Shown in pieces: positions 1-6,300 of a stretch of DNA of 7,161 nt. A model generated the notes under the pieces. It was not told the origin of the DNA. It searched no databases and saw only the letters and a list, made by a program, of their open reading frames with translations. The translations under genes were made by a program, and so were the position numbers. Within the stretch, counting starts at the first letter, position 1. The number at the start of each line of letters is the position of its first letter. This DNA is from Lentimicrobiaceae bacterium (GTDB lineage Bacteria > Bacteroidota > Bacteroidia > Bacteroidales > WCHB1-69), in assembly GCA_009787675.1 (NCBI GenBank), contig WQSU01000133.1, positions 1 through 7,161 of the forward strand, read 5' to 3'.

Positions 1-1
1 T

Positions 2-88
2 ACCATCAACGCATTGGCACAAATGCGCGATGCGTACAGCGTGGCACAAGTGCGTGGAGTTGGGTTAGATACGGTTTTTAATGGGTAA
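2..88 (+). CDS. C-terminal end of an unrecognised protein (5' partial)
   Basis: An open frame runs from the left edge to a TAA at 86-88 and gives 28 residues, beginning TINALAQMRDAYS and ending GLDTVFNG. It is followed 32 bp later by a strong intrinsic terminator, which supports this being the true 3' end of a transcribed gene. Nothing in the tail identifies a family: there is no clear motif, transmembrane segment or export signal in the visible part. The gene is cut by the window edge, so length and function cannot be judged. Confidence 0.6.
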   Translation, partial: TINALAQMRDAYSVAQVRGVGLDTVFNG

Positions 89-93
89 TTAGG

Positions 94-118
94 AATTACG
101 AATTAAAAATTACGAATT
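94..118. repeat. Short tandem repeat, 14-nt period (2 x 7)
   Basis: The 11-mer AATTACGAATT occurs at 94-104 and again at 108-118, a 14-nt step that equals two heptamers of the GAATTAC type. It lies between the stop codon of the upstream gene and its terminator. It resembles the other 7-nt-period repeats at 919-958 and 1464-1491 in length and AT-rich composition, but not in exact sequence. Confidence 0.55.
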
Positions 119-120
119 GA

Positions 121-153
121 GGGATTGATCAGCAGATCAGTCCCTTTTTTTTT
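121..153 (+). terminator. Intrinsic (rho-independent) terminator
   Basis: A 10-bp stem is formed by GGGATTGATC (121-130) and GATCAGTCCC (135-144), with one G-U wobble and an AGCA tetraloop. It is followed directly by nine T residues (145-153). It sits 32 bp downstream of the TAA at 86-88 in the right orientation to end that transcript, separating it from the sigma-factor cluster. Confidence 0.9.
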
Positions 154-387
154 GATTATAATTTCTATGCTTTTGAAATTCTAATACGATTTAATAAACA
201 GGCATCATTTGTCGTTGACTTCCACTTCCTATCTTTCGTTTTGCTATTTAGTGAGAACGTGGGACTAAGACTGCTACCTACTATTAGCAAAAACATGCAG
301 AGCTAAAGTTATAGAATTGTGAATAAATATATAAAAACAATACCGTATTTTAATTTCATGCAGCATTTTTAAGATTTTTGCGTTTTA
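154..387. other. Gene-free spacer upstream of the sigma factor
   Basis: This is 234 bp of AT-rich sequence with frequent stops in all frames. I see no tRNA, no convincing short gene and no strong hairpin. It should hold the promoter of the sigma-factor cluster, but I find no exact match to the Bacteroidota -7 consensus TAnnTTTG. The nearest is GATTTTTG at 373-380, which has one mismatch, lacks a matching -33 TTTG, and would leave almost no leader before the ATG at 391. Confidence 0.5.
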
Positions 388-390
388 TTG

Positions 391-936
391 ATGTTAAACA
401 GCTGGAAAATGCCATTTGAATTAATCATAGCCCAATGTAAGAATTTGCAACCGCAAGCGCAAATGGCATTTTACAGAATGTTTTATAAACAGGTGTTTCA
501 GCGAAGTTACGCACTGTTAAAAAATGTAGAACACGCCGAAGAGATTATGCAAGACGTCATGCTAAAAATGCTGCAAAACATCGCTTCATTTAGAGGAGAT
601 GAAAAAGCAATGCAAAAGTTACTCAATAAAATCGCAGTTAATCAATCTATTGACGCACTTAGAAGAAAGAAAAAGATGCTGTTCGCTGAAGAGGATGACC
701 TTCCCGAACCTGCAACCCCCGAACAAGACATAGAAACCGAAGAACTCCTGATAGAAACCGCTCTGCAACACTTAGATACACTTCCCGAAGGCTACCGAAT
801 GGTCATCGCCCTCCGCATCTTTGAAGAAACCCCCTTTGAAGAGATTGGCAAAAAACTAAACATCAGCGCCTCAACAGCAAGATCGCAGTATGTGAGAGGG
901 GTGAGAAGGTTGAGAGAATTAGTGATTAATGGTTAA
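391..936 (+). CDS. ECF-type RNA polymerase sigma factor (sigma-70 family)
   Basis: This 181-residue protein has the two-domain layout and length of extracytoplasmic-function sigma factors. Sigma-2 spans about residues 23-95. It includes the AEEIMQDVMLKML helix (49-61) and the basic NKIAVNQSIDALRRKKK segment (79-95) expected in the -10 recognition region. An acidic linker (99-122) separates it from sigma-4 (about 123-177), which has LPEGYR and a helix-turn-helix over EEIGKKLNISASTARSQYVRG. It would direct core RNA polymerase to a specific promoter set. The start is uncertain: an in-frame TTG at 388 directly precedes ATG 391, and ATG 409 (MPFELI...) would match the usual N-terminus of such proteins equally well. 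The next gene encodes a one-pass membrane protein, the usual partner position for an anti-sigma factor. Family membership is secure; the regulon and signal are unknown. Confidence 0.93.
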   Translation: MLNSWKMPFELIIAQCKNLQPQAQMAFYRMFYKQVFQRSYALLKNVEHAEEIMQDVMLKMLQNIASFRGDEKAMQKLLNKIAVNQSIDALRRKKKMLFAEEDDLPEPATPEQDIETEELLIETALQHLDTLPEGYRMVIALRIFEETPFEEIGKKLNISASTARSQYVRGVRRLRELVING

Positions 937-960
937 TGATTAGTGATTAATGGTTAATAA
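919..960. repeat. Heptanucleotide-period tandem repeat across the sigma-factor stop codon
   Basis: The 19-mer TTAGTGATTAATGGTTAAT is present at 919-937 and identically at 940-958, a 21-nt period. Each period splits into three related heptamers: TTAGTGA, TTAATGG and TTAATGA. The first copy encodes the last residues and the stop codon of the sigma factor, so the repeat has grown out of, or into, the coding end. Confidence 0.75.
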
Positions 961-1025
961 AATCAGAGAAAATCTGCTCAATCAGTGTCATCAGAGTTCT
1001 AAAAAAAAAAACTAAAAGATAAAAA

Positions 1026-1460
1026 ATGTCCACCCAAACCCTAAATCTTGGTCACGAAGAGCGATTTTTTGCCAAACTGATTCTTCAAAACAAAAAGCAG
1101 AAACGCCAAAAACAACTCCGCTTTCTTACTATCGCCGCATCGTTGCTGCTATTGATTACATTACCTTTCTATTTCTATTATCATCAAACGGAAACCTCAG
1201 TTGCTGAGTCTCCGTTCAGCGAAGAGGTACAGGAAGTGATCAAATCATACCAAACCAAATTGGATGCCGAGATTGCCGAAATAAAAATGATGTCGTGCTA
1301 CGCCCAAATGCAAAACGAAATTGCCGAAATTCAAAAAAATGACCTTCCCGCCGAAGAACTCGCTATCCTCCCCGTTGCCAAACAACTCTATTACATCAAA
1401 CAGATTTATGATATTAAAATTGAGGCAGTTATATATATGCAGGGGGTGTGTGGAAGTTGA
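1026..1460 (+). CDS. Single-pass inner-membrane protein, probable anti-sigma partner
   Basis: The protein has 144 residues. A short N-terminal segment (1-31) carries GHEERFFAKL and is very basic at 22-32. One hydrophobic helix follows at about 32-52, then about 90 mostly helical, charged residues (60-140). The basic residues before the helix predict N-terminus in the cytoplasm and the C-terminal part in the periplasm. From memory, Bacteroidota have short membrane proteins with an H-x-x-RF-x-x-KL N-terminal motif encoded right after ECF sigma genes, often called anti-sigma factors; the layout here fits. I cannot confirm sigma binding. The cytoplasmic part is shorter than a classical anti-sigma domain and no zinc-binding HxxxCxxC motif is visible. 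The ATG at 1026 follows an A-rich leader with no obvious Shine-Dalgarno site. It lies 89 bp after the sigma-factor stop and 98 bp before the next gene, so co-transcription is likely but not shown. Confidence 0.7.
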   Translation: MSTQTLNLGHEERFFAKLILQNKKQKRQKQLRFLTIAASLLLLITLPFYFYYHQTETSVAESPFSEEVQEVIKSYQTKLDAEIAEIKMMSCYAQMQNEIAEIQKNDLPAEELAILPVAKQLYYIKQIYDIKIEAVIYMQGVCGS

Positions 1461-1463
1461 AGA

Positions 1464-1491
1464 GAATTAGGAATTAAGAATTAGGAGATTA
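1464..1491. repeat. Heptanucleotide tandem repeat (4 units)
   Basis: Four consecutive 7-nt units are visible: GAATTAG (1464-1470), GAATTAA (1471-1477), GAATTAG (1478-1484) and the degenerate GAGATTA (1485-1491). They start a few bases after the stop codon of the membrane-protein gene. Two triplets of 8-nt repeats follow in the same spacer. Confidence 0.7.
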
Positions 1492-1493
1492 TC

Positions 1494-1547
1494 TTTACAC
1501 CATTACACCTTTACACCTATCCACCATTAAACCAATTAACCAATAAA
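1494..1547. repeat. Two sets of 8-nt tandem repeats
   Basis: The first set is TTTACACC (1494-1501), ATTACACC (1502-1509) and TTTACACC (1510-1517). A second set of 8-mers, CCATTAAA (1524-1531), CCAATTAA (1532-1539) and CCAATAAA (1540-1547), runs almost to the start codon at 1559. Together with the preceding heptamers they fill nearly the whole 98-bp spacer with short tandem sequence, leaving little room for a conventional promoter. Confidence 0.6.
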
Positions 1548-1558
1548 AAATATTTATT

Positions 1559-2305
1559 ATGAAAAAAATCATCACCCTTATCAGCATCATGGCGATTTGT
1601 TTATCGCTGTTGTTTAATTCTTGCGTTGCGTTTGCCAAAGAGGTTAATGGCAATGGCAAGTTGGTAACACAATCTGTTTCTGTTTCAAATTTCTCTAAGA
1701 TAGAGATTGAAACTTATGTTGAAATTGACTATTCACAGGGAAAAAGCAAAGGAAGTTTGGAATTTACTGTGGATGAAAATCTTTTAGATTACTATAATAT
1801 TTATACTAAAAGTGGCGTGCTTTATATCGAATTAAAAAAAGAGCACAAAAACAAGGTTTACCTAAAACCTACTAAAACGTTGATTACGATTTCTTCGGAG
1901 CAACTTGAGAAAATTGACATTGCAGGCAGCTCCAAAATTAACTTTTGCACACCTTACACTTCAAAAGCATTAGAGATTGACCTTGCCGGTAGCGGGAGCA
2001 TTTTCGCAGATAGATTTCCGGTAAAAATTGAAGAACTTGAAATAGATATTGCCGGTTCAGGAAACGTACACCTTATGGGTGCTGTTCGGGAAGCAAAAAT
2101 AGACATGGCGGGAAGCGGCAACGTGTATGCATTAGAATGTAAAATCGCTAACTTGTTGGTGGATATAGCGGGAAGCGGCAATGTTGAAGCACACGTTACC
2201 GATAAACTGAACGCCGATATAGCCGGAAGCGGTGATGTGAAATTTAAAGGAGAACCCGTAGTTACTACCGATATTGCTGGTTCAGGAAAAGTTAAAAAGC
2301 TTTAA
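1559..2305 (+). CDS. Exported GIN-domain (DUF2807-like) beta-solenoid protein
   Basis: This 248-residue protein has a signal sequence over residues 1-27. Cleavage after AFA (26) by signal peptidase I is plausible; Cys22 in FNSC is a weak alternative lipobox. The mature part begins with a region typical of the 'head GIN domain' family (about 33-115). A ladder of D-[IML]-A-G-S-[GS] motifs then starts at residues 120, 141, 163, 182, 202, 220 and 238, spaced 18-22 residues, as expected for successive rungs of a beta-solenoid with an Asp-x-Ala-Gly-Ser turn. The family is annotated as a putative autotransporter-adhesin-like domain, but its biochemical role is not established. I see no catalytic motif and no C-terminal sorting domain. 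The next gene starts 10 bp after its stop and is also an exported beta-repeat protein, so the two are probably made together. Confidence 0.85.
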   Translation: MKKIITLISIMAICLSLLFNSCVAFAKEVNGNGKLVTQSVSVSNFSKIEIETYVEIDYSQGKSKGSLEFTVDENLLDYYNIYTKSGVLYIELKKEHKNKVYLKPTKTLITISSEQLEKIDIAGSSKINFCTPYTSKALEIDLAGSGSIFADRFPVKIEELEIDIAGSGNVHLMGAVREAKIDMAGSGNVYALECKIANLLVDIAGSGNVEAHVTDKLNADIAGSGDVKFKGEPVVTTDIAGSGKVKKL

Positions 2306-2315
2306 TTTAAGCATT

Positions 2316-3383
2316 ATGAAAAAAACATTTGCCCTCTGCCTTCTGCTTTCTGCCTTCTGCCTTCTGTCTATTTCGCTGTTCGCTCAAAAACAGAAACCCG
2401 CCTATCAAAGCAAAGTATTTACCAAAAGCTTCATAGTGAATGCTAAAGACTTATTGGAAGTGAATACACGTTATGCAGATGTTGTTTTTCAAACATGGGA
2501 TAAAAATGAAGTTGTATTTACGACAACCATCAGCATTAATTCCGGTACAGAAAAAGATTTGGAAAATTTATTGAATTGTACCGATATTATAACCAATCAA
2601 ATGCAAAAGAAAATTTCTTTTAAACTCACATTAGATTGTTCAGGGAAAAAGGTCAATAATTTTAATATTGATATTGTAATTAAAATGCCACAAGATATTT
2701 TCTTAGAAACCACATCATCGTATGGCGATACGAAAATAACAAACCTACGCAATGATTTTAATGCGGAGATTTCTTACGGCGACCTTAATATTGAGAATCT
2801 ACTGGGAAATAACAACACTGTTAAAGTTCGATACGGTGATTTTAACTTAGAGCAAGCAAAAAATATCGCCCTTGATATTCAATATAGTGATGTGAAAATG
2901 AAAGAAATTTCAGGTACGCTACATTTCAACTCTCGCTTCAATACTATAAAAATTGATAAAGCATACTCCATAGACTTATCATCAGCTTATGATGACATTT
3001 CTATCAGAAACAGTATTGATAAGATTGAAGGAAAGATGGAATATGGAAAGCTTAAAATCAGATCTTTAAAAAGTTCTTGCATTTTTAACAAATTTTCTTA
3101 CTCCGACATTAACATTAATGAAGTGTTGCCCTCTTTTACCCATATTACCCTTTTGTCTGTTCATAGCAATTTAACGCTCAATGTTCCTATAGATCAATCT
3201 TTTGCATTTGAATATTTCGGAAAATTTACCAATTTTAAAGACCAAAACATCAAATTGAATGATGCAGCGTTTGAGGCAGGAAGTAATACTCTTGAGTTGA
3301 GCGGTTTCTATGGAAAAAACCAGACTTCCGGAAAAAAAATAAAGATCTCGGCAAGTTTTGGCACCGTCTCCCTGTTTGAGTAA
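2316..3383 (+). CDS. Exported beta-strand-repeat protein (DUF4097-like) with YGD ladder
   Basis: I place the start at ATG 2316, although the frame is open further upstream, because MKKTFALCLLL begins a textbook signal peptide. Cleavage is predicted after SLFA (23), leaving mature QKQKPAYQ. The mature protein has 332 residues, no membrane helix, and repeated short beta strands punctuated by Tyr-Gly-Asp-type turns: SYGD (135-138), SYGD (153-156), RYGD (172-175), QYSD (189-192), AYDD (224-227), EYGK (242-245) and SYSD (261-264). This pattern is typical of Bacteroidota DUF4097-like proteins, predicted beta-solenoids of unknown function in the cell envelope. Most of the signal-peptide hydrophobic core is encoded by a tandem heptanucleotide repeat (2331-2365). 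It lies 10 bp downstream of the GIN-domain gene, so translational coupling or a shared mRNA is likely. The role may be adhesive or structural; this is inference only. Confidence 0.82.
   Translation: MKKTFALCLLLSAFCLLSISLFAQKQKPAYQSKVFTKSFIVNAKDLLEVNTRYADVVFQTWDKNEVVFTTTISINSGTEKDLENLLNCTDIITNQMQKKISFKLTLDCSGKKVNNFNIDIVIKMPQDIFLETTSSYGDTKITNLRNDFNAEISYGDLNIENLLGNNNTVKVRYGDFNLEQAKNIALDIQYSDVKMKEISGTLHFNSRFNTIKIDKAYSIDLSSAYDDISIRNSIDKIEGKMEYGKLKIRSLKSSCIFNKFSYSDININEVLPSFTHITLLSVHSNLTLNVPIDQSFAFEYFGKFTNFKDQNIKLNDAAFEAGSNTLELSGFYGKNQTSGKKIKISASFGTVSLFE
2331..2365 (+). repeat. GCCTTCT heptanucleotide repeat, 5 units, inside a signal-peptide coding region
   Basis: The units are GCCCTCT, GCCTTCT, GCTTTCT, GCCTTCT and GCCTTCT; three are identical and two differ by one base. 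They fall 15 nt after the ATG at 2316. Three heptamers equal seven codons, so the array encodes the repeating hydrophobic pattern A-[LF]-C-L-L-L-S. Because 7 is not a multiple of 3, gain or loss of one unit would shift the frame of the rest of the gene. Confidence 0.85.
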
Positions 3384-3411
3384 TGAGATCTGCAGCAAAA
3401 AAATCAAAACT

Positions 3412-4176
3412 TTAAAACAAAAACCCTACAACAATCTGCAACGAGTGGGCAATTGATTTAAACCGTTCATGCGTAACATTGTTTTCTGCCTTGGAATTAA
3501 AGTAATTAAACTGACAGCCATAGTTCACATGAGCAGAGACACGGGTATTGTGTCCCAACAAGTATTCAAATCCTATCCCCACATACGCCGATTCGGCAAA
3601 TAACGATGCATCTTTGTTGTTTACTTTTTTGGTTGTAATCATGTACTCATCATCCACTCCTGGAAGAGAAAAATGATCAAACTGTTTTCCTGCTATTCTA
3701 AAATTATGATATAACCCTAACGATCCCAAGAAAACGCAGTCTTTAGCAATCGCTGTTCTTACTTTAATCCCCGTTGGGATTGCAAGATAGGTGGTTTGGT
3801 AAGTTCTCACCGTGTTTAGAGTATCTAAAACTAAGAAATTATTAAAATTAAATTTATAACGATTAGTAAATTCAAACTCTCCTTGTAGATACCGAACGAA
3901 CGCACCTGTAGAGAAATAGAGAATTTTTTTTGGAGTTAAGTTGATGTCCACTCCAAGTCCGGTAATAAATCCGGCTTTAGCGGCTTTTCGTGTTAGTTCA
4001 TTAGAGGTGGGAACAATCCAATCTACCGTTGGTCCAAAATATACTCCGAAGAGCACTTTTCGGGTTTCTTTTTCTTCAAGAGGTGGTGGTTTTTTATGAG
4101 AATGATGTTGATGTTTTTGGGCAACGAGCGAGCCACAAAAGGCTAAGATTACAAGAATAAAAAGGATTTTTTTCAT
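3412..4176 (-). CDS. Outer-membrane beta-barrel protein (small porin-like, Bacteroidota type)
   Basis: The protein has 254 residues. Its signal peptide is MKKILFILVILAFCGSLVA, with cleavage before Gln20. Immediately after it lies a His-rich, Pro-rich stretch (KHQHHSHKKPPP, 21-32). The remainder alternates short amphipathic strands with polar turns, for example FGVYFGPTVDW, AGFITGLGVDI, ILYFSTGAFVRYL, TTYLAIPTGIKV, AYVGIGFEYLL and TRVSAHVNYGCQFNYF. It ends with an aromatic strand finishing in Phe (LQIVVGFLF). This is the profile of an 8- to 10-strand outer-membrane barrel of the PorT/OmpA-like 'outer membrane protein beta-barrel' class; the exact subfamily cannot be decided. It starts 11 bp after the ruvB stop, as the last gene of the minus-strand operon, and converges on the plus-strand cluster with a 28-bp gap. 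Transport or structural roles are both possible. Confidence 0.78.
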   Translation of the reverse strand: MKKILFILVILAFCGSLVAQKHQHHSHKKPPPLEEKETRKVLFGVYFGPTVDWIVPTSNELTRKAAKAGFITGLGVDINLTPKKILYFSTGAFVRYLQGEFEFTNRYKFNFNNFLVLDTLNTVRTYQTTYLAIPTGIKVRTAIAKDCVFLGSLGLYHNFRIAGKQFDHFSLPGVDDEYMITTKKVNNKDASLFAESAYVGIGFEYLLGHNTRVSAHVNYGCQFNYFNSKAENNVTHERFKSIAHSLQIVVGFLF

Positions 4177-4187
4177 AGCAATACATT

Positions 4188-5216
4188 TTAAGAAAACAAG
4201 GTGTGAATATTTGACTGAACTGTTTTTCCAAGGTGTTTGAAAGCGTTTTCGGTGGCTTCTCGTCCACGCGGGGTTCTTACCAAAAAACCTTCCTGAATCA
4301 GGAACGGTTCATACACTTCCTCAATTGTTCCGGCGTCTTCGCCCACAGCAGTAGCAATGGTGGTGAGCCCAACCGGTCCGCCTTTAAACTTCTCAATAAT
4401 GGTTTGCAGAATCTTGTTGTCCATCTCGTCCAAACCATGTGCATCCACGTTTAAAGCGCTGAGTGCCACCTGTGTAATATCGTAGGTGATGGTACCATCG
4501 CCTTTAATTTGAGCAAAGTCGCGTACACGACGCAGCAACAGGTTTGCAATACGTGGTGTTCCCCGACTGCGGCGGGCAATCTCAAACCCAGCCTCTTCGG
4601 TCATGGAAATATTTAAAATTCCGGCAGATCGTTTTAAGATGCGCGCCAGCGTTTGGGCATCGTAGTAATGAAGCCGCAGGTTAATGCCGAAGCGCGAGCG
4701 CAAGGGTGCCGTTAACAACCCCGAACGGGTGGTGGCGCCTACTAATGTAAAGGGATTCAATGAAATCTGCACGCTCCTTGCATTCGGACCTGAATCAATC
4801 ATGATGTCAATCTTATAATCTTCCATAGCAGAATATAGATACTCTTCTACAACGGGCGACAGGCGGTGAATTTCATCAATAAAAAGCACGTCGTGTGGCT
4901 CTAAGTTAGTGAGCAAGCCTGCCAACTCACCAGGTTTGTCTATAACAGGACCGGAAGTAACTTTCAGATTCACCCCCATTTCATTGGCGATGATGTGCGA
5001 CAGGGTGGTTTTTCCCAAGCCGGGAGGACCGTGGAGCAACACATGATCCAGCGCTTCATTTCTTCCTCGCGCCGCTTTCACAAATACGATGATATTGTCT
5101 ATTACCTGCTCCTGCCCAAAGAAGTTGGCAAAGTCGGAAGGACGAACGGTGCGTTCAAACTCTTTTTCGGCTGCCGACAAGCGCCCGCTGGAAGCGTCTA
5201 AATTGGGGTTCACCAT
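4188..5216 (-). CDS. ruvB: Holliday junction branch migration ATPase RuvB
   Basis: RuvB is the AAA+ motor that, with RuvA, drives branch migration of Holliday junctions during recombinational repair, before RuvC cleavage. All signatures are present in this 342-residue protein, a normal length for the family: VRPSDFANFFGQ near the N-terminus (24-35), Walker A GPPGLGKT (63-70), Walker B LFIDEIH (111-117), the RuvA-contacting beta-hairpin region (about 126-150), sensor 1 GATTR (160-164), the arginine finger in PLRSRFG (171-177), and sensor 2 RGTPRIAN (218-225). A C-terminal winged-helix DNA-binding domain follows, with KGGPVGLTTIA and EPFLIQEGFLVRTPRGR (279-319). The ATG at 5216 gives the expected N-terminus. 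It starts 7 bp after the TPR-lipoprotein stop and is followed 11 bp later by the barrel gene. ruvA and ruvC are not in the window, so the genes are dispersed. No residue looks defective. Confidence 0.98.
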   Translation of the reverse strand: MVNPNLDASSGRLSAAEKEFERTVRPSDFANFFGQEQVIDNIIVFVKAARGRNEALDHVLLHGPPGLGKTTLSHIIANEMGVNLKVTSGPVIDKPGELAGLLTNLEPHDVLFIDEIHRLSPVVEEYLYSAMEDYKIDIMIDSGPNARSVQISLNPFTLVGATTRSGLLTAPLRSRFGINLRLHYYDAQTLARILKRSAGILNISMTEEAGFEIARRSRGTPRIANLLLRRVRDFAQIKGDGTITYDITQVALSALNVDAHGLDEMDNKILQTIIEKFKGGPVGLTTIATAVGEDAGTIEEVYEPFLIQEGFLVRTPRGREATENAFKHLGKTVQSNIHTLFS

Positions 5217-5223
5217 ATTGGAA

Positions 5224-6213
5224 TTATTTCAGAGCATCTATATTATTTAACGCTTTAATAGCGGCTTCATATTCTGGATTAATTTTCAAACACTGCAAAT
5301 AGTCTGCACGTGCATTTTCGTAATCGTCCATATATTCGTAGGCAAGTCCGCGGTTGCACCATGCCTGAAAGTAGGAAGGCTCCAGTTCAATGGCTTTGCT
5401 ATAGTAACGCACGGCTTCTTCATAATTATCTTCAAAATAAAAAGCGATATAACCCAAATTGTTGTAAGCAGGATAACTTTTGGGGTCAATGGTAATGAGG
5501 TTTTGGTATTGTTCTTTTGCCAATTCCAATTCCTTTAAATCTTGATACAGCTTTCCCAGATTATAATTAAGAATCTTGTCATTGGGCGTTATTTCCAACG
5601 CATTTTTATAATAACTGATGGCTATGGGATCAAGTTTTTCCTGAAAGAAGAGTGCCAAATCTGCGTAGGCAAGAACTTCAGTAGGATCTTGGTCTATCAC
5701 TAATTGCAGCATTCTGAGCCAACCCAAAGTGTCGCCTTGTTCTTTTAATAAAATGGCTTTGGTTAATAATGCTTTTGGATTGTGGTTTTGCAAACGAATA
5801 GCTGTTTCTATAGTTTCTGCACATTCTCCATACATAAATTGATACAGATATAACTCTGCCAATTTCAGGTAGGCTTCATTATTATTATCAAGGGCAATTG
5901 CCTTTTGAAGCATCTCTTCCACTAAATCGGTTTCAGCTTTAGAAAGATAGATATCTGCTAAAGTAACATAATAGGTAGATTTTGTATCATCTAATTTTAT
6001 AGCCTGTAAAATATCTGCCAATGCATCATCAACTTTATTATTTCTGTAATAATATTCAGCACGTTGCTGATAGAGATCGCTATTTTTGGGGCTTCTATCA
6101 ATTTTTCTGCACAACTCAGCTAAGGCAGGGGAAAGTTGATCATATTTATTTGATCGGCAAGAAAAACAGCATATTGTTGTTAATAAAATACTTAAAAAGA
6201 AAAATCTCTTCAT
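5224..6213 (-). CDS. TPR-repeat lipoprotein
   Basis: The product is 329 residues if the start is the ATG at 6213. An in-frame upstream start at 6237 is possible, but MKRFFFLSILLTTICCFSC reads directly as a lipoprotein signal peptide with acylation at Cys19. After a short linker, nearly the whole protein is made of 34-residue tetratricopeptide repeats, about eight, near residues 46-77, 78-111, 112-143, 146-178, 180-211, 214-245, 248-281 and 282-315. The best are the last two, with NNLGYIAFYFEDNYEEAVRYY and WCNRGLAYEYMDDYENARADY patterns followed by AIELEPS and CLKINPE. TPR solenoids bind other proteins; as a lipoprotein it probably acts at the periplasmic side of a membrane. No enzymatic domain is present. 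It is the first gene of an apparent operon with ruvB and a barrel protein. Its specific partner is unknown. Confidence 0.88.
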   Translation of the reverse strand: MKRFFFLSILLTTICCFSCRSNKYDQLSPALAELCRKIDRSPKNSDLYQQRAEYYYRNNKVDDALADILQAIKLDDTKSTYYVTLADIYLSKAETDLVEEMLQKAIALDNNNEAYLKLAELYLYQFMYGECAETIETAIRLQNHNPKALLTKAILLKEQGDTLGWLRMLQLVIDQDPTEVLAYADLALFFQEKLDPIAISYYKNALEITPNDKILNYNLGKLYQDLKELELAKEQYQNLITIDPKSYPAYNNLGYIAFYFEDNYEEAVRYYSKAIELEPSYFQAWCNRGLAYEYMDDYENARADYLQCLKINPEYEAAIKALNNIDALK

Positions 6214-6234
6214 GACTGAGGATAAAATTAGGCG

Positions 6235-6242
6235 CAAAAATA
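6235..6242 (-). promoter_or_regulatory. Candidate Bacteroidota -7 element for the TPR-ruvB-barrel operon
   Basis: On the minus strand these bases read TATTTTTG, an exact match to the Bacteroidota sigma-ABfr -7 consensus TAnnTTTG. They lie 21 bp upstream of the ATG at 6213, which would give a leader of roughly 15-20 nt. No TTTG is seen about 20 nt further upstream where a -33 box would be, so the call is tentative. In AT-rich DNA this short motif can occur by chance. Confidence 0.4.
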
Positions 6243-6300
6243 AACTTTTTTGGGGATTGTCGAGCGTAGCAGAGACATCGGTGATTTCGGTTCTTTTTAA

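Noticed and set aside
373..380. GATTTTTG as the sigma-factor promoter -7 box
   Set aside because: The first base mismatches TAnnTTTG, there is no TTTG at the -33 distance, and the leader would be only a few bases with the start at 391. It becomes somewhat more plausible only if ATG 409 is the true start.
154..387. A tRNA or small protein gene in the first spacer
   Set aside because: No cloverleaf arms can be paired. The longest minus-strand frame here is about 35 codons with no start codon or ribosome-binding site.
1559..1640. Firm lipoprotein call for the GIN-domain protein
   Set aside because: Cys22 is preceded by FNS, a poor lipobox, and an AFA-KE signal peptidase I site follows closely. 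Either is possible, so it is noted only as an alternative.
1954..2181. Minus-strand open frame inside the GIN-domain gene
   Set aside because: It is a shadow of the DIAGSG repeats: its repeated Leu-Pro-x-Pro-Ala pattern is simply the reverse complement of the repeated codons.
3384..3411. Bidirectional terminator between the convergent operons
   Set aside because: The 28-bp gap holds A runs and a CTGCAG site but no stem of useful length followed by T residues in either direction.
4995..5201. Plus-strand frames opposite ruvB and opposite the TPR gene
   Set aside because: They lie wholly within strongly supported minus-strand genes and have no independent start signals or recognisable protein features.
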